A stretch of 64,000 bases of DNA, taken from Norana najaformis (lineage: Eukaryota; Annelida; Clitellata; Crassiclitellata; Hormogastridae). Of the stretch, positions 21,336-32,394 are shown in pieces. The stretch's first letter is position 1, and every line of letters starts with the position of its first letter. The notes under the pieces were generated by a model. That model searched no databases and was not told the origin of the DNA. It saw only the letters and a list, made by a program, of their open reading frames with translations. The DNA lies in assembly GCA_964023275.1 (NCBI GenBank), contig OZ029927.1, positions 20,202,762-20,266,761 on the forward strand, read 5' to 3'. The translations under genes were made by a program, and so were the position numbers.

Positions 21336-22034
21336 TAGAATATGTTATGTGTCATAAATTCTGTACATCGATAACCGGTTTCTGGGTACCGACTCGTATG
21401 TGGAGTCGTCGACCTTTCGAACTCTAGATATCTGATGTCGCTGTGGTGGTGCTGTAAACCAATTCAGTCCGACATAATAGGATGTTGCTCATTCTTCAGG
21501 AATCCGGTGTAACATCCCCTGCCTGCAACTGTATAGATGCGAGAATTATTGTTGAAGGGTTGGCCAGTGTACCAACTTAATCCGCACAGACTGAAGCCGA
21601 TATATTTTGAACATCGACTGTTGCCTGGCAGACATATGGCGAGCATTACTAAGCTGAACATATAAACTACAAACTGTAGTAATGGAGTCCTTAATTTCTC
21701 AGGAGAGAAGCCGAAGGAAGATTTATTATTTTTAAGATGTAAATATCTGCAAATATGATATGTTTACGAATAATAGCCCCGCTGCAAATTTGAGAAAAAA
21801 ACAACTTCAATAACACAGGAAAAAATGTTTCGCGAGGAAGAATAGATGGGTGGAAAAATACCCAGGTATAAACCAAAAGACAGAAGAGGAATGGAAGACA
21901 ATTGAAATAATGGATAAGAGAAAAGGAAAACTCAGAACTGGAAAAATGAAAGAGAACAAGAAGAAAGAAGACAGTGAGAAAAAACATAATAATTTATCAG
22001 ACGATTATAAATCCCGTCTTTCCAGCTGAGCGTA
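21336..22034. other. Module spacer (copy 2), no gene
   Basis: Counterpart of 14400-15330 and 40370-41290. AT-rich, ending in the A-rich stretch before SINE-B. No coding. Confidence 0.55.
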
Positions 22035-22235
22035 GGGGTGGAACGGTGGCAGAGCGGCGAACGTGTCAGCTTTTCACCTTTGAGAACCGGGTTTGAATGC
22101 CATGCCCGTCAAGTGAAATCTACGTAAATCGCATTGTCGAACTGTGCGAAACCTCCGCTGACATCATCTTCGATATGAGTGCCTCTTTAAACCCGATTGG
22201 ATAATACTGAGTATGTCAAGAAAAAAAACTATCGT
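22035..22235 (+). repeat. SINE-B copy
   Basis: ACGGTGGCAGAGCGGCGAAC (A-box region) and GAACCGGGTTTGAATGCC (decayed B box), body CGAACTGTGCGAAACCTCCG, and one 31-bp end unit. Confidence 0.75.
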
Positions 22236-22239
22236 TGTT

Positions 22240-22598
22240 TTGATCATACGCCGGCTTTAGGCACAGACTGCAACCTACGTGTATCTAGGTCGGAAACGGA
22301 GCAGTGTGCATAAGCCTGCGTAAAAGCGGTTTGCGTTGCTCGCCCGCTAAAGTTGTGGCGAACCAGAGCGGCCAGAGTTGCTAAAAGCTTGGAAAACTTG
22401 GCTTAGCGTTTTTAGATGACGGTTTGCATGCAGTCAAACCGGAAAATCGAAACCCATGTGAAACTACAAGTCCGATGTTTATTGTGTTGAAGTATACGTT
22501 TGAGAAGGCATTGGATTTGTGAGTTTTCAACCAAGTGGATATCGGTAAATTGACATAAGATTTAACTCGGATATACGAAAGTCTGACAAACTGTTCTG
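22240..22598 (+). promoter_or_regulatory. Orphan receptor upstream block and first exon
   Basis: Very like the first exon of receptor 5 (45155-45525), including a shortened end CTGACAAACTGTTCTG followed by donor GTATGTATTAACG. The next thing downstream is a LINE and then a fresh module, with no receptor. Receptor 5 has a LINE of the same family at the same place, so this looks like a module that lost its coding exon. Confidence 0.65.
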
Positions 22599-22754
22599 GT
22601 ATGTATTAACGTTGAATGTATGTTTATATGTACGCAAGTATGTATGTATGTGTATATGCATATGTGTATGCCTGCATACGTGAATGCATGCAAGCATACA
22701 TGTACACACATACGAGTATAGAGCTTTGAAGTTCAATTCCAGGAAGTAATTCAA

Positions 22755-23275
22755 CTTTAACAGCGAGGCAGCCTACGGCGGATAAAAAAACTGAAAAAGG
22801 TAAGTCTTAAGTTGAGGGCGAATTGCCACAAGAGACTGAGCATAACGCACAGATGCAGGAAGAGAATTCCAAAATTTAGGCCAGCATCCGAAAAAGCCCG
22901 TTCACCAAGACCAGTTAAAGTTTCTGGTAAAGTAAGTAAGTAAGTATATTCTTTATTAACCAATAGCTAATCGCACATCGGTACACCAAAAGAAAGGCAT
23001 TCTGATGACCTGGTTGAAAATTGAAAAACTTGAGGTATGAGAACTGATTTTAAATATTGTGGTTGGCCAGAGTTCAATGTTTTATAAACTCTTAGCCGCA
23101 ATTTAAAACAAATTCTCTGCTGAGTAGAAAACCAAATGCAGCGGTTTAAGTACATGGGTTATATGATCATCTTGTGACTTAACAGTTATGACTCTAGTCG
23201 AAGAGCTTCGAACTCTGTGAAGTCTCTGCATGTTTGATTCCGTGATACCGGAAAGAAGCGAGTTAAACTAATCAT
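22755..23275 (-). repeat. LINE copy A (L2/CR1-like), 5'-truncated
   Basis: Minus-strand pieces read CFKLRLRVYKTLNSGQP and, after a TAAG-repeat insertion near 22930, GERAFSDAGLNFGIL. This is the C-terminal ORF2 order. The same LINE sits at the same distance from the first exon in the receptor 5 module (45630-48395). At 23187-23188 is the empty TA site of the Tc1 element that interrupts that other copy. Confidence 0.78.
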
Positions 23276-23450
23276 GGAATTTATTAGCCTCTTTAAACCC
23301 AATAGGATTATACTGAGCATAGCAAGAACTATCGCTCCTTTGATCTTCGGCCGGCCTAGGTACAGACAGCTACTTACGTGTACCGCAGACGTTTGCAGTA
23401 AGAGCGGCTAGCGTTCCTCGGCTGCTTGGCAATTGGCCACTGGACAGGCA
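23276..23450 (+). promoter_or_regulatory. First part of the receptor 2 upstream block
   Basis: The SINE-B end unit (GCCTCTTTAAACCCAATAGG), TCCTTTGATCTTCGGCCGGC, TACAGACAGCTACTTACGTG and the TATA-like GTTTGCAGTAAGAGCGGC. It is cut near 23440 by the P-element insertion and resumes near 25250. Confidence 0.65.
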
Positions 23451-25240
23451 AGCTGATAACGGGCTAGACGGGTCTAGGCCAATGGTTTCTGCAGTGCTGC
23501 AGAATTACCATGCTACAAGTCCATTAAATAATGTGCTAAACTGATTTCTTAGACACACAAAAATTGACCAGAGAACAGATACAACTTTATATAGGACTTA
23601 TTTTAAGCTAAGAACCATTATATCAGTCCATTTAGTATACAGCACAGCATGTAATAATAGAACACTCTAATATAGATGGGAAACATGCTGTGTGTGTATG
23701 CATACATGTGTTTATGTATGTATATATGCAACTATAGGCCTTGATTGTATGCATAACTGTGGTCCTTGCTTGTTCGAGTTAGTTCACTGATGCGAAGAAC
23801 TAGTCTGTTTGGCAATCTTTCTACGTTTTGCTGGCTGCTGAGACACTTGATTCGCTTTAGTATTCAGTTGTTTTATTGCATTTTTAGCAAAGCAGTTGAA
23901 GAGACATTGAACCCAAAGTAACTTCAGATCATGGCCTGCTACTCAGTAATTCTCGCTGAAAAGCGATTGCCCACAATTACTAATGTCTGTCACACGATCC
24001 ATGATCTTTAAAAATAGTGATCGTTGGCATTCATGAGCAAGAAGCTAGCTTTCAACACTGCAGATGACTTTATTTCTTCAAAAACTCGCCAACAATTGGC
24101 TGCCAACATGAAGTTGTATTCGCTCGGTCTGGTCAGTTCACCATAGTTGACATCTTCCAAAAGTGTGGCATCTCCAAAATCAAGAGCCTCGTCAATGTGG
24201 ATTGGTTCTAACTGGTCTGAACTAACTAATTCTTCTTTACAGTGTTCACATCTTGTGATACGAACCACTGACCTGGCCATTGCACCACTAACGTGGAAGA
24301 TGACATTAGCATCATTGGAAGATGGCCACCTGAGATGCTGCAATCCTTCAGTCACTGAATCAACTTAGGCATCTTCTGCTGAATTCCTTGATTTTGGTAT
24401 CCGTGATGAGTCAGATTGAATCACATCATCAATCTCGTCTAGAGGGAATTCAGAATACTTGAGGAGAGACAAGGCACGCATTTTTAGGTTTCCTTCAACC
24501 ACTTGTCTCATCGAGATGTGGTAGTTGGCTCCAGATAGCTGGCGAAGCCAACCGAAGCGAGACTCTATAGCATCAGACTGCAGGTGACTTAGGAGAACAT
24601 AGTCACAGCCAAGATGGCCCAAAAAAACAAAGCACAGTCTGTCAGAGCCAAACACGTATGAAGTAATGCTAAAAGTGTATCCCGAGTTAGCCCCGGCTTC
24701 TTTGAATCTTCCCAGTTTTGATAAAATCCGGCAAATTCTAAAGGCAAAGTCCAGCTTCCAGTCCATGAAGAGCCTACTGGGTCCATTGTATAATACCTTT
24801 TGTGTTTACCTTCCGTACGGGTTTTAACGTTAATAATGTTCTATAGTTTTATCTTCAACTTTAAAAAATCTGCAGTTCCAGTCCATGATGTCTTGCCTTC
24901 GTGGGTTGCATAGAACCTCAGAGCATCACGTGTTGACTCTGACAGAATTGACGATGTAAGCTTCACAGAAGTTTTCTCGATGCTCTGTGGGTGTAATATG
25001 GATAACGTAGGCTTGGGCGCTTTTTTCAGTGTCATAGGAGTTTCTGCATTGTACAGATCTATATAAATCAGATAATCCAATTTGTTAGCAAATTAATTCC
25101 ATTGTAAACAACTTTCACACTGTCGCTGAATTCAAGACTACAAAATAGGTCATAGCCTGCTTGGAAATGTGGACACATGCATTCTTATCAGTGCCAAAGC
25201 AAGCAGCCAGTGCTCGGACTAGAAGAATCTAGCAAATATC
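23451..25240 (-). mobile_element. P-element relic splitting the receptor 2 upstream block
   Basis: About 1.8 kb that interrupts a sequence continuous in the other modules. The minus strand encodes parts of a P-element/THAP9-type transposase in order from 25080 down to 24008. Terminal inverted repeats could not be fixed by eye. The 23451-23990 part has no recognisable coding and may be the transposon 3' region. Confidence 0.72.
24008..25080 (-). pseudogene. P-element / THAP9-like transposase relic
   Basis: Three pieces in order: 25080-24841 (KPTLSILHPQSIEKTSVKLT, then TADFLKLKIKL), 24766-24365 (CDYVLLSHLQSDAIESRFGW followed by LRQLSGANYHISMRQVVE) and 24355-24008 (CEHCKEELVSS). The SDAIESRFGWLRQLSG motif corresponds to the conserved D-x-x-E-x-R-F-G-x-x-R-Q-x-S-G signature of P-element transposases. 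The THAP zinc finger end is absent. A frame change between pieces and a stop near 24362 show it is dead. Confidence 0.8.
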
Positions 25241-25249
25241 ATCCGCTGC

Positions 25250-25555
25250 TCTTAACTGCTTGTCTAGATGCTTATCGTTTCAATTAGACAGCTTTCAAGC
25301 AGTCAGGGCGTAGAAAAGAAACCTATTAGAGACTGCAAGCCCGATGTTTTTTTAATGATTTATGTGTTAATTATGTGTTAAGCACGCTTGAGGACTCATT
25401 GAAGTTTGAGTATTCGACCAAGAGGATTATCGGAGGGTGTGTCGACGCAGGATGTAACTCGGAGGTTTGAAAGACTGACAGAGTAGACAGAACTGTTCAG
25501 GGAAATCCTGAGTTCCGGCCAGCCACCAAGAAAGCCACAGCCAAATACTCTTCAG
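25250..25555 (+). promoter_or_regulatory. Second part of the receptor 2 upstream block and first exon
   Basis: Resumes with ATGCTTATCGTTTCAATTAG and runs through GTGTCGACGCAGGATGTAAC to ATACTCTTCAG, then donor GTAAGTAGG. It has a TAG in the frame that is open in receptor 1, supporting a non-coding role. The acceptor is TTTTAGCAG at 26067-26075. Confidence 0.7.
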
Positions 25556-26075
25556 GTAAGTAGGTATGTATAGATATATGTTTGTATGTACGTATGTATT
25601 CTTTCATGTATGCTATACGTTTTTGTATGCACGTATGTATTTATATATGTATGTATTCATATAAGTATGTACGTACGTATGCTTGTATGCATGTTTACAA
25701 GTATTTCAGCATGCAGGCATTCGCGTGTATATAAGGACAGTTACACAGCACATTTTTGAGGCTATATAAAATGATTTATAGATGCCCAAAAGCAACTACG
25801 TAATGATTGTTTATCTTAAATTATGTTAGGTACAATCCGTTCTATTACATCACAATATACAGTATCACACAAAAGCACATTTGGTCCTACACCTCATTTT
25901 ACAGTTCTCAATGTGTGTATGTAAGTATGTATGTATGCATGTATGTATGTGGCTATATGCATTGTTTTGTATAGCGTACCTTGACATGTGCTTAATAAAT
26001 TTAGGTTAACAAACTAAAGTTGATTAAAATTGGCACTAAGTTCAAAGGTTACAGAAGCATTTGTTGTTTTAGCAG
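25556..26075 (+). other. Intron 1 of receptor 2 with TATG repeats
   Basis: Starts GTAAGTAGGTATG and continues as irregular TATG/TACG repeats to about 25720, with a second short array at 25915-25960. Acceptor at 26075. Confidence 0.7.
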
Positions 26076-26181
26076 GACATCCAGAGGTGGTTTGTTGAAG
26101 AACACTACAATTTTTCAATAGAGCATCGCTACGCACAATCCACAGATTTCACTACAGCTTGATCAAGTTGTTACCGCCACG

Positions 26182-27306
26182 ATGGATTCTAATACGCCTG
26201 CAGAAAGCTTTAATGCTACTTTTAACCTGTCTGCTCAAGCATCATACAACACTTCACAGCGGATCGATTCACCAATAGGTATCAAACTTCCCCAAATGGA
26301 GGAACCAAATTCTACGTGCAGTAATTTCACTATGTGGGATTTCGAGAACAAAACATGCGAATTGATCTTCAGCGTATATTTCACCATCTTCCTGTGTTTT
26401 GTTGGATTTCTGGGGAATTCTGCTACGATCGCCGTACTTCAAAGAGACCGAGATTCACAAAGACAGAAAACGACGAATTGGTTGTTGCAAATGCTCGCCA
26501 TAGTCGACAGCATATATCTCGCATTTGCCTTCATCTTCCTTCCGATCAGAACCATCGCATTTCAAACCGACGCATTGCCGACGGTTAGAAAAATGTTCCC
26601 CTATTTGATGGTGTGCCTTTTCCCGTTTGCGTCAATCGCTCACATCATGACCATCTGGATCGTGGTCTTCGTTACCATTGACCGCTATCTGGCCATTTGT
26701 AAGCCGTTGCATACTGAGTGGAGAATTCTTCGTCGAGTGAAGATGGCAGTCGTGGTGTTGTTTATTCTGGCTATTATATACAACATTCCTCGATTCTTTG
26801 AAATGGAAGTGAAAATGATAAAAAGCTGCGAAAATGGTGAACTCCAACCTTTCAGTTCTCCACGCAAGTTTATTAACAGCACCTATTATCAATACACCTA
26901 CGAAGCCGGATGTGATTTCGTGTTCCGATCAGTTGGTCCGCTTGTCGTTTTGATAATCCTCAACGTTCGAATCGCTTGGGCGATCAAGGTCTTGAATAAG
27001 AAACGACGCGAGATGACGCTACAGGCGAAAGAGCAAACAACGCTGACGGTGATGTTTATCGTTGTTGTGCTCATCTTCGTTATCAGTCAGCTGCCATTTA
27101 CCGCGCTGTCGATTGCTTTCCCGACAGCTGTGTTTTTTCCTGTTACGGTGAACTGGAAGGCATTCAGTTGTGCATTTTACATAGCCAACGCCCTCTCGGT
27201 GTTGAATTCGTCTATAAATTTTCTAGTCTACTGTCTCATCTGGAGAAAATTCAACAGAATCCTGGCTCGCATGATGTCCTGTAGTAAAGAGAATGCCAAG
27301 GGATAG
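26182..27306 (+). CDS. FMRFamide-receptor-like class A GPCR, receptor 2
   Basis: 374 residues, uninterrupted. N-tail NAT, NTS, NST, NFT and NKT glycosylation sites and two Cys (46, 59). Asn79 in TM1, LAIVD in TM2 (Asp109), TIDRYLAICKPL in TM3 (167-169), IYNIPRFFEMEV after TM4, loop-2 Cys216, KKRREMTLQAKEQTTLT before TM6, SQLPFTA and LNSSINFLVYC in TM7. TM3 has an unusual Cys145 (LMVCLFPFA), shared only with receptor 5. The two are the closest pair and lie in duplicated blocks. Exon 2 begins at 26076. An AATAAA is at 27481. Ligand unknown; family call rests on NIPRFFE, DRYLAICKPL and the NFLVY form of TM7. Confidence 0.9.
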   Translation: MDSNTPAESFNATFNLSAQASYNTSQRIDSPIGIKLPQMEEPNSTCSNFTMWDFENKTCELIFSVYFTIFLCFVGFLGNSATIAVLQRDRDSQRQKTTNWLLQMLAIVDSIYLAFAFIFLPIRTIAFQTDALPTVRKMFPYLMVCLFPFASIAHIMTIWIVVFVTIDRYLAICKPLHTEWRILRRVKMAVVVLFILAIIYNIPRFFEMEVKMIKSCENGELQPFSSPRKFINSTYYQYTYEAGCDFVFRSVGPLVVLIILNVRIAWAIKVLNKKRREMTLQAKEQTTLTVMFIVVVLIFVISQLPFTALSIAFPTAVFFPVTVNWKAFSCAFYIANALSVLNSSINFLVYCLIWRKFNRILARMMSCSKENAKG

Positions 27307-27659
27307 TTTCAGAACCGTGGCGATGTTTTAGTGTGTCGTGGCTGATAGTTGTTTTCGATAGGGTTATTTTAAATGTTCTGCGCTGCGGATTGGAACTAAA
27401 CTGACTTTAGTCGCATTTATCTGGATGACTTTAGAATTTTAGAACAATTTATCAACCATTTTTGATTAAATTTCTGTAGAAATAAACACTCTCAAACGTG
27501 ATGTTGACAAAAGTTTAAATTGGCAACATGATTAGTCTTTTAGACAAATTTTGCACATACAGTCTAAGTTTTTTTGTGCAAGGAAATACAAAGAAATTAT
27601 ATTTTATTTTCAACATGAAATCAAACAAGGCAATGTTGATAAAGAAGTTTTCTAACTGA

Positions 27660-27965
27660 ACAACTTATTGCATTAGCAACAGCTTTGATAGCGAAGGATT
27701 CCATTCCGCCTACAGGAATCTCCGTTTGCTACGCTAATGCGACTTAAAACCTTTGTTACCAACATCATTTAACATTTCACAGAAGGACCGTTCACCAATT
27801 ATTTTCAAAGATTTAACAACGGCGGAACCAATTCCTTCTTGCAGTAATTGCAGGATGCAGGATTTCTTGGGCTGTGATTGCGAATTTATATTAAGCGTCC
27901 GTGTGTCCGTCATGCTTTGTGTTCTTGGTTTTCTGTGAATTCTGATACGATCTGTGCTTCAATAG
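27660..27965 (+). pseudogene. Receptor relic psi-2 (N-tail and TM1)
   Basis: Matches receptor starts: GATTCCATTCCGCCTACAGG, GCGGAACCAATTCCTTCTTG (the PNSTC region), GATTGCGAATTTATATTAAG (CEFIFS), then TM1 sequence ending at TGTGCTTCAATAG, followed by spacer. Nearly the same relic is at 50420-50710. Confidence 0.8.
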
Positions 27966-28371
27966 AAGCTGGGCAAATAAGCCACAAACCGTGGAAATCG
28001 ATTCACTCAGTACCGAATACAGAACCCTCAGGAAGGCTTATTATTGTCAACATGTAAAGATCTACAAAATGATGTGTTTACCGGTGATATCACCTTTGTA
28101 AACTTCAGAAGCAACTAGAATATACACAATAAATATGCCGTGCAACGAAGAAGAATAGATGAATGAAATAATACTCTGAGAAGGAATCAACAAAGAGGTA
28201 GAAGACTCACTGAAGAGGAAGGGAAGACAATTAAAAGCATGAGTAAGCAAAAAGAAGAAACAAAAGTGGAAGAAAATGAAAGAGTACAGGGAGAAAGTGG
28301 ATACTGACGAAAAGAAACATGATAATGTACCGGACGTATATGAAGCAAGTTCATCCTTCTGATCATCGGGG
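27966..28371. other. Module spacer (copy 3), shortened
   Basis: Holds GGGCAAATAAGCCACAAACC, AGGAAGGCTTATTATTG and the A-rich stretch before SINE-B, as in the other spacers but lacking their first 300 bases. No gene. Confidence 0.5.
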
Positions 28372-28555
28372 TGGGGCACGGTGGCATGGGTTGGCAGGGC
28401 AGCGAACAAGTCAGTCCTTCACCTCTGAGAACGGGGTTCGAATCCCATGCAAGTCTTGTGAAATCTACGTAAATTGCATGCCGAACTGTGCCAAACATCA
28501 ATCACTTTTGAAATTGGGTGCCCTTTGAAACCAATAGCAATATACTGAGCATAGC
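28372..28555 (+). repeat. SINE-B copy
   Basis: GGCACGGTGGCATGGGTTGG and GAACGGGGTTCGAATCCCATG, a well-kept B box, followed by the SINE-B body. Confidence 0.78.
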
Positions 28556-28559
28556 AAGA

Positions 28560-29026
28560 AGATCTTTCACTCTTTTGATCATCTGTCGGCCTAGATACAG
28601 ACAGTACTTATTTTGGTCGACAACGGGGAGGAGCGCAGACGCTTGCAATAAAAGCAGCTAGCTTTGTTTGTCTACCTAAATTGTGGCCTAACAGCTGGCA
28701 GAGTTTGTTGAAACACTGGGAAAATTTGCCTTGGCATACGGTTTGAGGAAGACGGCTTTCAGGCAGTCAAACCGGAGAACGGAAACCTATTTGATATAAT
28801 TCTAGTTCGATGTTTTCTTACTGTTAATTACGTGCTTATTCCGTGTTAAAGCACATTTGGGAAGGCAATGAGTCTGTGAGTATTCGACCTACTGCATTAT
28901 TGGAAGGTGTTTCGACGCAGGATTTAACTAGGAGGTTAGAAAAACTAACAGAGGAGACTGAACTGCTCACAGAAATCCTGAGTTCCGGATCAACCATAAA
29001 GAAAACCAGAGTCGAAAACTGTTCTG
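28560..29026 (+). promoter_or_regulatory. Upstream block and first exon of receptor 3
   Basis: TATA-like GCTTGCAATAAAAGCAGC near 28644 (best of the set), GTGTTTCGACGCAGGATTTA at 28909 and exon end AAACTGTTCTG at 29026 before GTAAGTATGC. One frame is open through the exon here but has no ATG. Confidence 0.68.
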
Positions 29027-29772
29027 GTAAGTATGCATTGATATACGTATGTACGTATTCTTTCACGTTTGTATGACATTACATTTATGTAAATATGTAT
29101 GCATGCACGTATGTGTGCAAGTATGTACGTGTGCATGAGTTCATGTATGACATTGTATGTATGTATATTGTATATATGCAAGCATGCATGCATGTATGTA
29201 TGTAACTAAGTATGCATGCATAGATATCAATAGCAGGACATTTACACAGAGCAATTTTAAGCCATCTAATATGATTCATAGACGTTCAAAAGGCAATACT
29301 TCCAATAATGCTAAATAAACTTAGAAAGTTATCTCTTTTTACAAGACGTTACATTATATGATTTCAAACTGCATCATATAATATCACAATACCATACTAC
29401 ATGTATGTAGGTGTTATATCGCTACATTTACGTATGTATCTGTGTAGGTACGTAGGTATATAGGTTTGTATACCTATATGTATGTATGTATGCACCTATA
29501 TATGTACATACGTACATACATACGTGCATACATACATATATAAATACTTGCAAACACACACGTACATAGATACATAAGTAATTAAGTATGTTTCTATTTT
29601 TTGTATGTATGTATGTGTGTGTGTATGTAAATGGCTATGTGCATAGCGCCTTTTCATAAACTAATATATTAATATATGCTTAATATATAACAAAATTTAC
29701 GTTAACACACCAAATATCGTTAAAATTAACACAAGGTTTAATAGGTTATAAACGTATCTTTTGCCTTAACAG
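29027..29772 (+). other. Intron 1 of receptor 3 with TATG repeats
   Basis: Several TATG/TACG tracts (29030-29230, 29400-29640), one of which reverses strand to CATA near 29515-29550, making an inverted repeat. Acceptor CCTTAACAG ends at 29772. Confidence 0.7.
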
Positions 29773-29873
29773 GAAATCCAAACGCGGTTTGTTGACGAGG
29801 ATTGCACGTTTTAATTTGAGCATCGCAAAGCACAAGTCACCGCTTTCGCAACTGTTTGATCGCGTTTTGAACG

Positions 29874-31004
29874 ATGGATTCTAATCCGCCTGCAACCAGC
29901 TTTAACGCGACTTACAACTTGCCTGATCAAGCATTACCCAACTCTGCAAGGGATCACCGTTTAGTAGAATTTTCCCATTATATGCTAATGGTGGAACCAA
30001 ATTCTACTTGCGTGAATTTCACGGTTTTGGATTTCGAGCACCAAGAATGCGAATTTATCTTCAGTGTGTGCGTGACCATCTTCCTGTGTGTTGTTGGATT
30101 TCTGGGGAATTTTCTTTCAATCGCCGTACTTGAAAGAGACCGAGATTCACAAAGACAGAAAACCACGAATTGGTTGCTGGAAACGCTCGCCATAGTCGAC
30201 AGCATATATCTCGCATTTGCCTTCATCTTCCTTCCGATCAGAACCATCGCATTTCGCACCAACGCATTGCCGACGATTAGAAAAATGTTCCCCTACTTGA
30301 TTCTGTATCTAATCCCTTTTTCGCCAATCGCTCACATAATGACCATTTGGATTGTGGTCTTCGTTACTATTGACCGATATCTGGCCATTTGCAAGCCGTT
30401 GCACGCTGAGTGGAGAAGGATTCGTCGAATGAAGATGGCAGTCGTGGTGTTGTTCATTCTGGCTGTTATCTACAACATTCCTAGGTTCTTTGAAACGGAG
30501 GTGAGAACTCTAGAAAACTGCAAAGACGGTGAACTTCTACCTTTCATTTCTCCACGCAAGTTTGTTATAAGCGTGTATTATCAGTTCATTTACGAAGCCG
30601 GATTTGATTTTGTGGTGCGAACTGTTGGTCCACTGGTCATCGTAGTTATTCTGAACGTTCGCATTGCTTGGGCAATAAGAAACTTGAATAAGAAACGACT
30701 CGAGATGACGCTACAAGCGAAAGAGGAGAAAACGCTGACGGTGATGCTTATCGCTGTAGTGGTCGTCTTCGTCATTTGTCAGCTGCCATTCACCGCGTTG
30801 GCGATTACATTCCCGACAGCTGTATTTTTTCCTGTTACAGTGAACTGGGAAGCGTTCAGATGTGCCTTTGTCATAGCCAACGCCCTCTCGGTGTTCAATT
30901 CGTCTGTAAATATTTTCATCTACTGTCTCATGTGGCGAAAATTCAACAGAATCCTAGTTCGTATGATGGCCTGTAGGAAGGAAAATGCCAAGGGCCAGTC
31001 TTAG
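29874..31004 (+). CDS. FMRFamide-receptor-like class A GPCR, receptor 3
   Basis: 376 residues, open. Shares the MDSNPPATSFNATYNLPDQA start, PNSTCVNFTVLDFEHQECEF ectodomain with two Cys, GNFLSIAVL in TM1, LAIVD in TM2, TIDRYLAICKPL, IYNIPRFFETEV, loop-2 Cys (ENCKDGELLPF), CQLPFTA in TM6 and NSSVNIFIYC in TM7 (NIFIY in place of NPxxY). The Cys at the start of TM5 (EAGC in the others) is Phe here (EAGFDF). More diverged than the receptor 2/5 pair. Membrane receptor, ligand unknown. Confidence 0.9.
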   Translation: MDSNPPATSFNATYNLPDQALPNSARDHRLVEFSHYMLMVEPNSTCVNFTVLDFEHQECEFIFSVCVTIFLCVVGFLGNFLSIAVLERDRDSQRQKTTNWLLETLAIVDSIYLAFAFIFLPIRTIAFRTNALPTIRKMFPYLILYLIPFSPIAHIMTIWIVVFVTIDRYLAICKPLHAEWRRIRRMKMAVVVLFILAVIYNIPRFFETEVRTLENCKDGELLPFISPRKFVISVYYQFIYEAGFDFVVRTVGPLVIVVILNVRIAWAIRNLNKKRLEMTLQAKEEKTLTVMLIAVVVVFVICQLPFTALAITFPTAVFFPVTVNWEAFRCAFVIANALSVFNSSVNIFIYCLMWRKFNRILVRMMACRKENAKGQS

Positions 31005-31385
31005 AGAACCACAGCATTCGATGGCTATGTGTCAGTGTGTTCGGGTGATATTTTTTTACTAATAGACTTATTTCAAATGAAAGGGAGGCTTACTGCTGCG
31101 AAATAGACCTTTATTAAATTCAGTCACATTATTGGATGGTTAGAGAACATTAGAATGACTAATTATGCATTTTGATTAAATTTCGGTAGAGATTAACACC
31201 GTCAAATGTGATGTTGAGAAAATATTTAATGAGCAACTCTATTCGTCTCTTGGGCAGATTTTACACATACAGTCTAAGTGTTTGTGCAAGTGAAACAGAC
31301 GGTATAACTTATTTGAACAGGAAATCGAAAGAATTGTTCATAAATATCTTCTCGAATTAAACATCTTACCGCATTAGCCACGGCT
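31005..31385. other. 3' UTR of receptor 3 and flank
   Basis: Homologous to the other receptor 3' regions (AGACTTATTTCAAATGAA, TGCATTTTGATTAAATTTCG, ACAGTCTAAGTGTTTGTGC). No clear AATAAA. Confidence 0.5.
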
Positions 31386-32185
31386 TTCGTTACAATTGAT
31401 TCTAATCTGCCTTCGCCAATCTACAATTGTCACATTAATGGTACTCTTTAACACTTCACCCCCCCCCCATTCACCAACAATGGTCATAGATTGGCTAATA
31501 GTTGAACCAACTCCAGCGTGCACGAATTACACGATGTAGGATTTCTTGAGGTATTACTGCGAATTTGGCCTAAGGGTGCGTGACCATAATTTTTTTCTTG
31601 GTTTTTTAAAAGAATTCTGTTACGACCTCCATGCTTCAAAAACACCCGAGATCCACAAACACAGAAAACGATGAATTATTTGCTAGAAAAACTCGTTAGT
31701 GAACAGCAAATATCTTGCATTTGCTTTCATTTTTGTTAATCATTTTCATTATTTGCTTTCATTATCCTGCCTATTAGAACCACCGCATTGCCCACAGACA
31801 CTTTGCGACGGTTAGAAAATTGTTTTCCTGATAGTGAAGTAGCCGCGCCGTTTCTCCCCAATCACCCCCACCAAAAACATTTGGATCGTGGTTTTCGTTA
31901 ACATCGACGGTTACACAGCCATCTGTAAACAACTGCACACTGAGTGAAGAGCCTACGTCGTCTGAAGATTGCAATTATAATGTTATTCATTCTGGCTATT
32001 ATCAACAATATTCCTAAGTTCTTTGCGCATGAGCCGAGAACAAGAAAAGACACCGGAAAGAGTTCCTTCCCTTGGTTTTTCCGATGTTTTCTGTGTCTTC
32101 TGAATACTAGTATGTTAACCATTTGGTCTGCAGTTTCGACTCCCAAGCTGTTTGTCAGCTGGTCATTTTGCTAATTTGCAACGTT
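31386..32185 (+). pseudogene. Receptor relic psi-3
   Basis: Nearly full-length decayed receptor: GTTGAACCAACTCCAGCGTG (ectodomain), GAGATCCACAAACACAGAAA and ATGAATTATTTGCTAG (TM1-TM2), ACATTTGGATCGTGGTTTTC (TM3), TCTGTAAACAACTGCACACTG (ICKPLHTE), TTATCAACAATATTCCTAAG (NNIPK) and a TM5 trace to about 32190. A C10 run sits at 31462-31471. Multiple frame breaks. Its distal part corresponds to psi-6 at 53180-53510. Confidence 0.85.
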
Positions 32186-32394
32186 ATACAAAAGCATTAC
32201 ATGATATGAAAGAGCATCGACCTTCAAAATGACAGCAAGGAATACCATCGATCGCATTGTGTTGACCTGTAGCATTGACATTGTAACTACATAGCTCGAC
32301 GAGAAGAAGAAGAAGGAGAAGTAGAAGAAGAAGAAGTAGAGGAGGAAGAGGAAGCGGAAGAGGAAGAGGAAGAGGGAGAAGAAGAAGAACCGTT

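Noticed and set aside
24147-24368. Plus-strand 73-residue frame in the P-element relic
   Set aside because: Antisense shadow of the transposase remnant.
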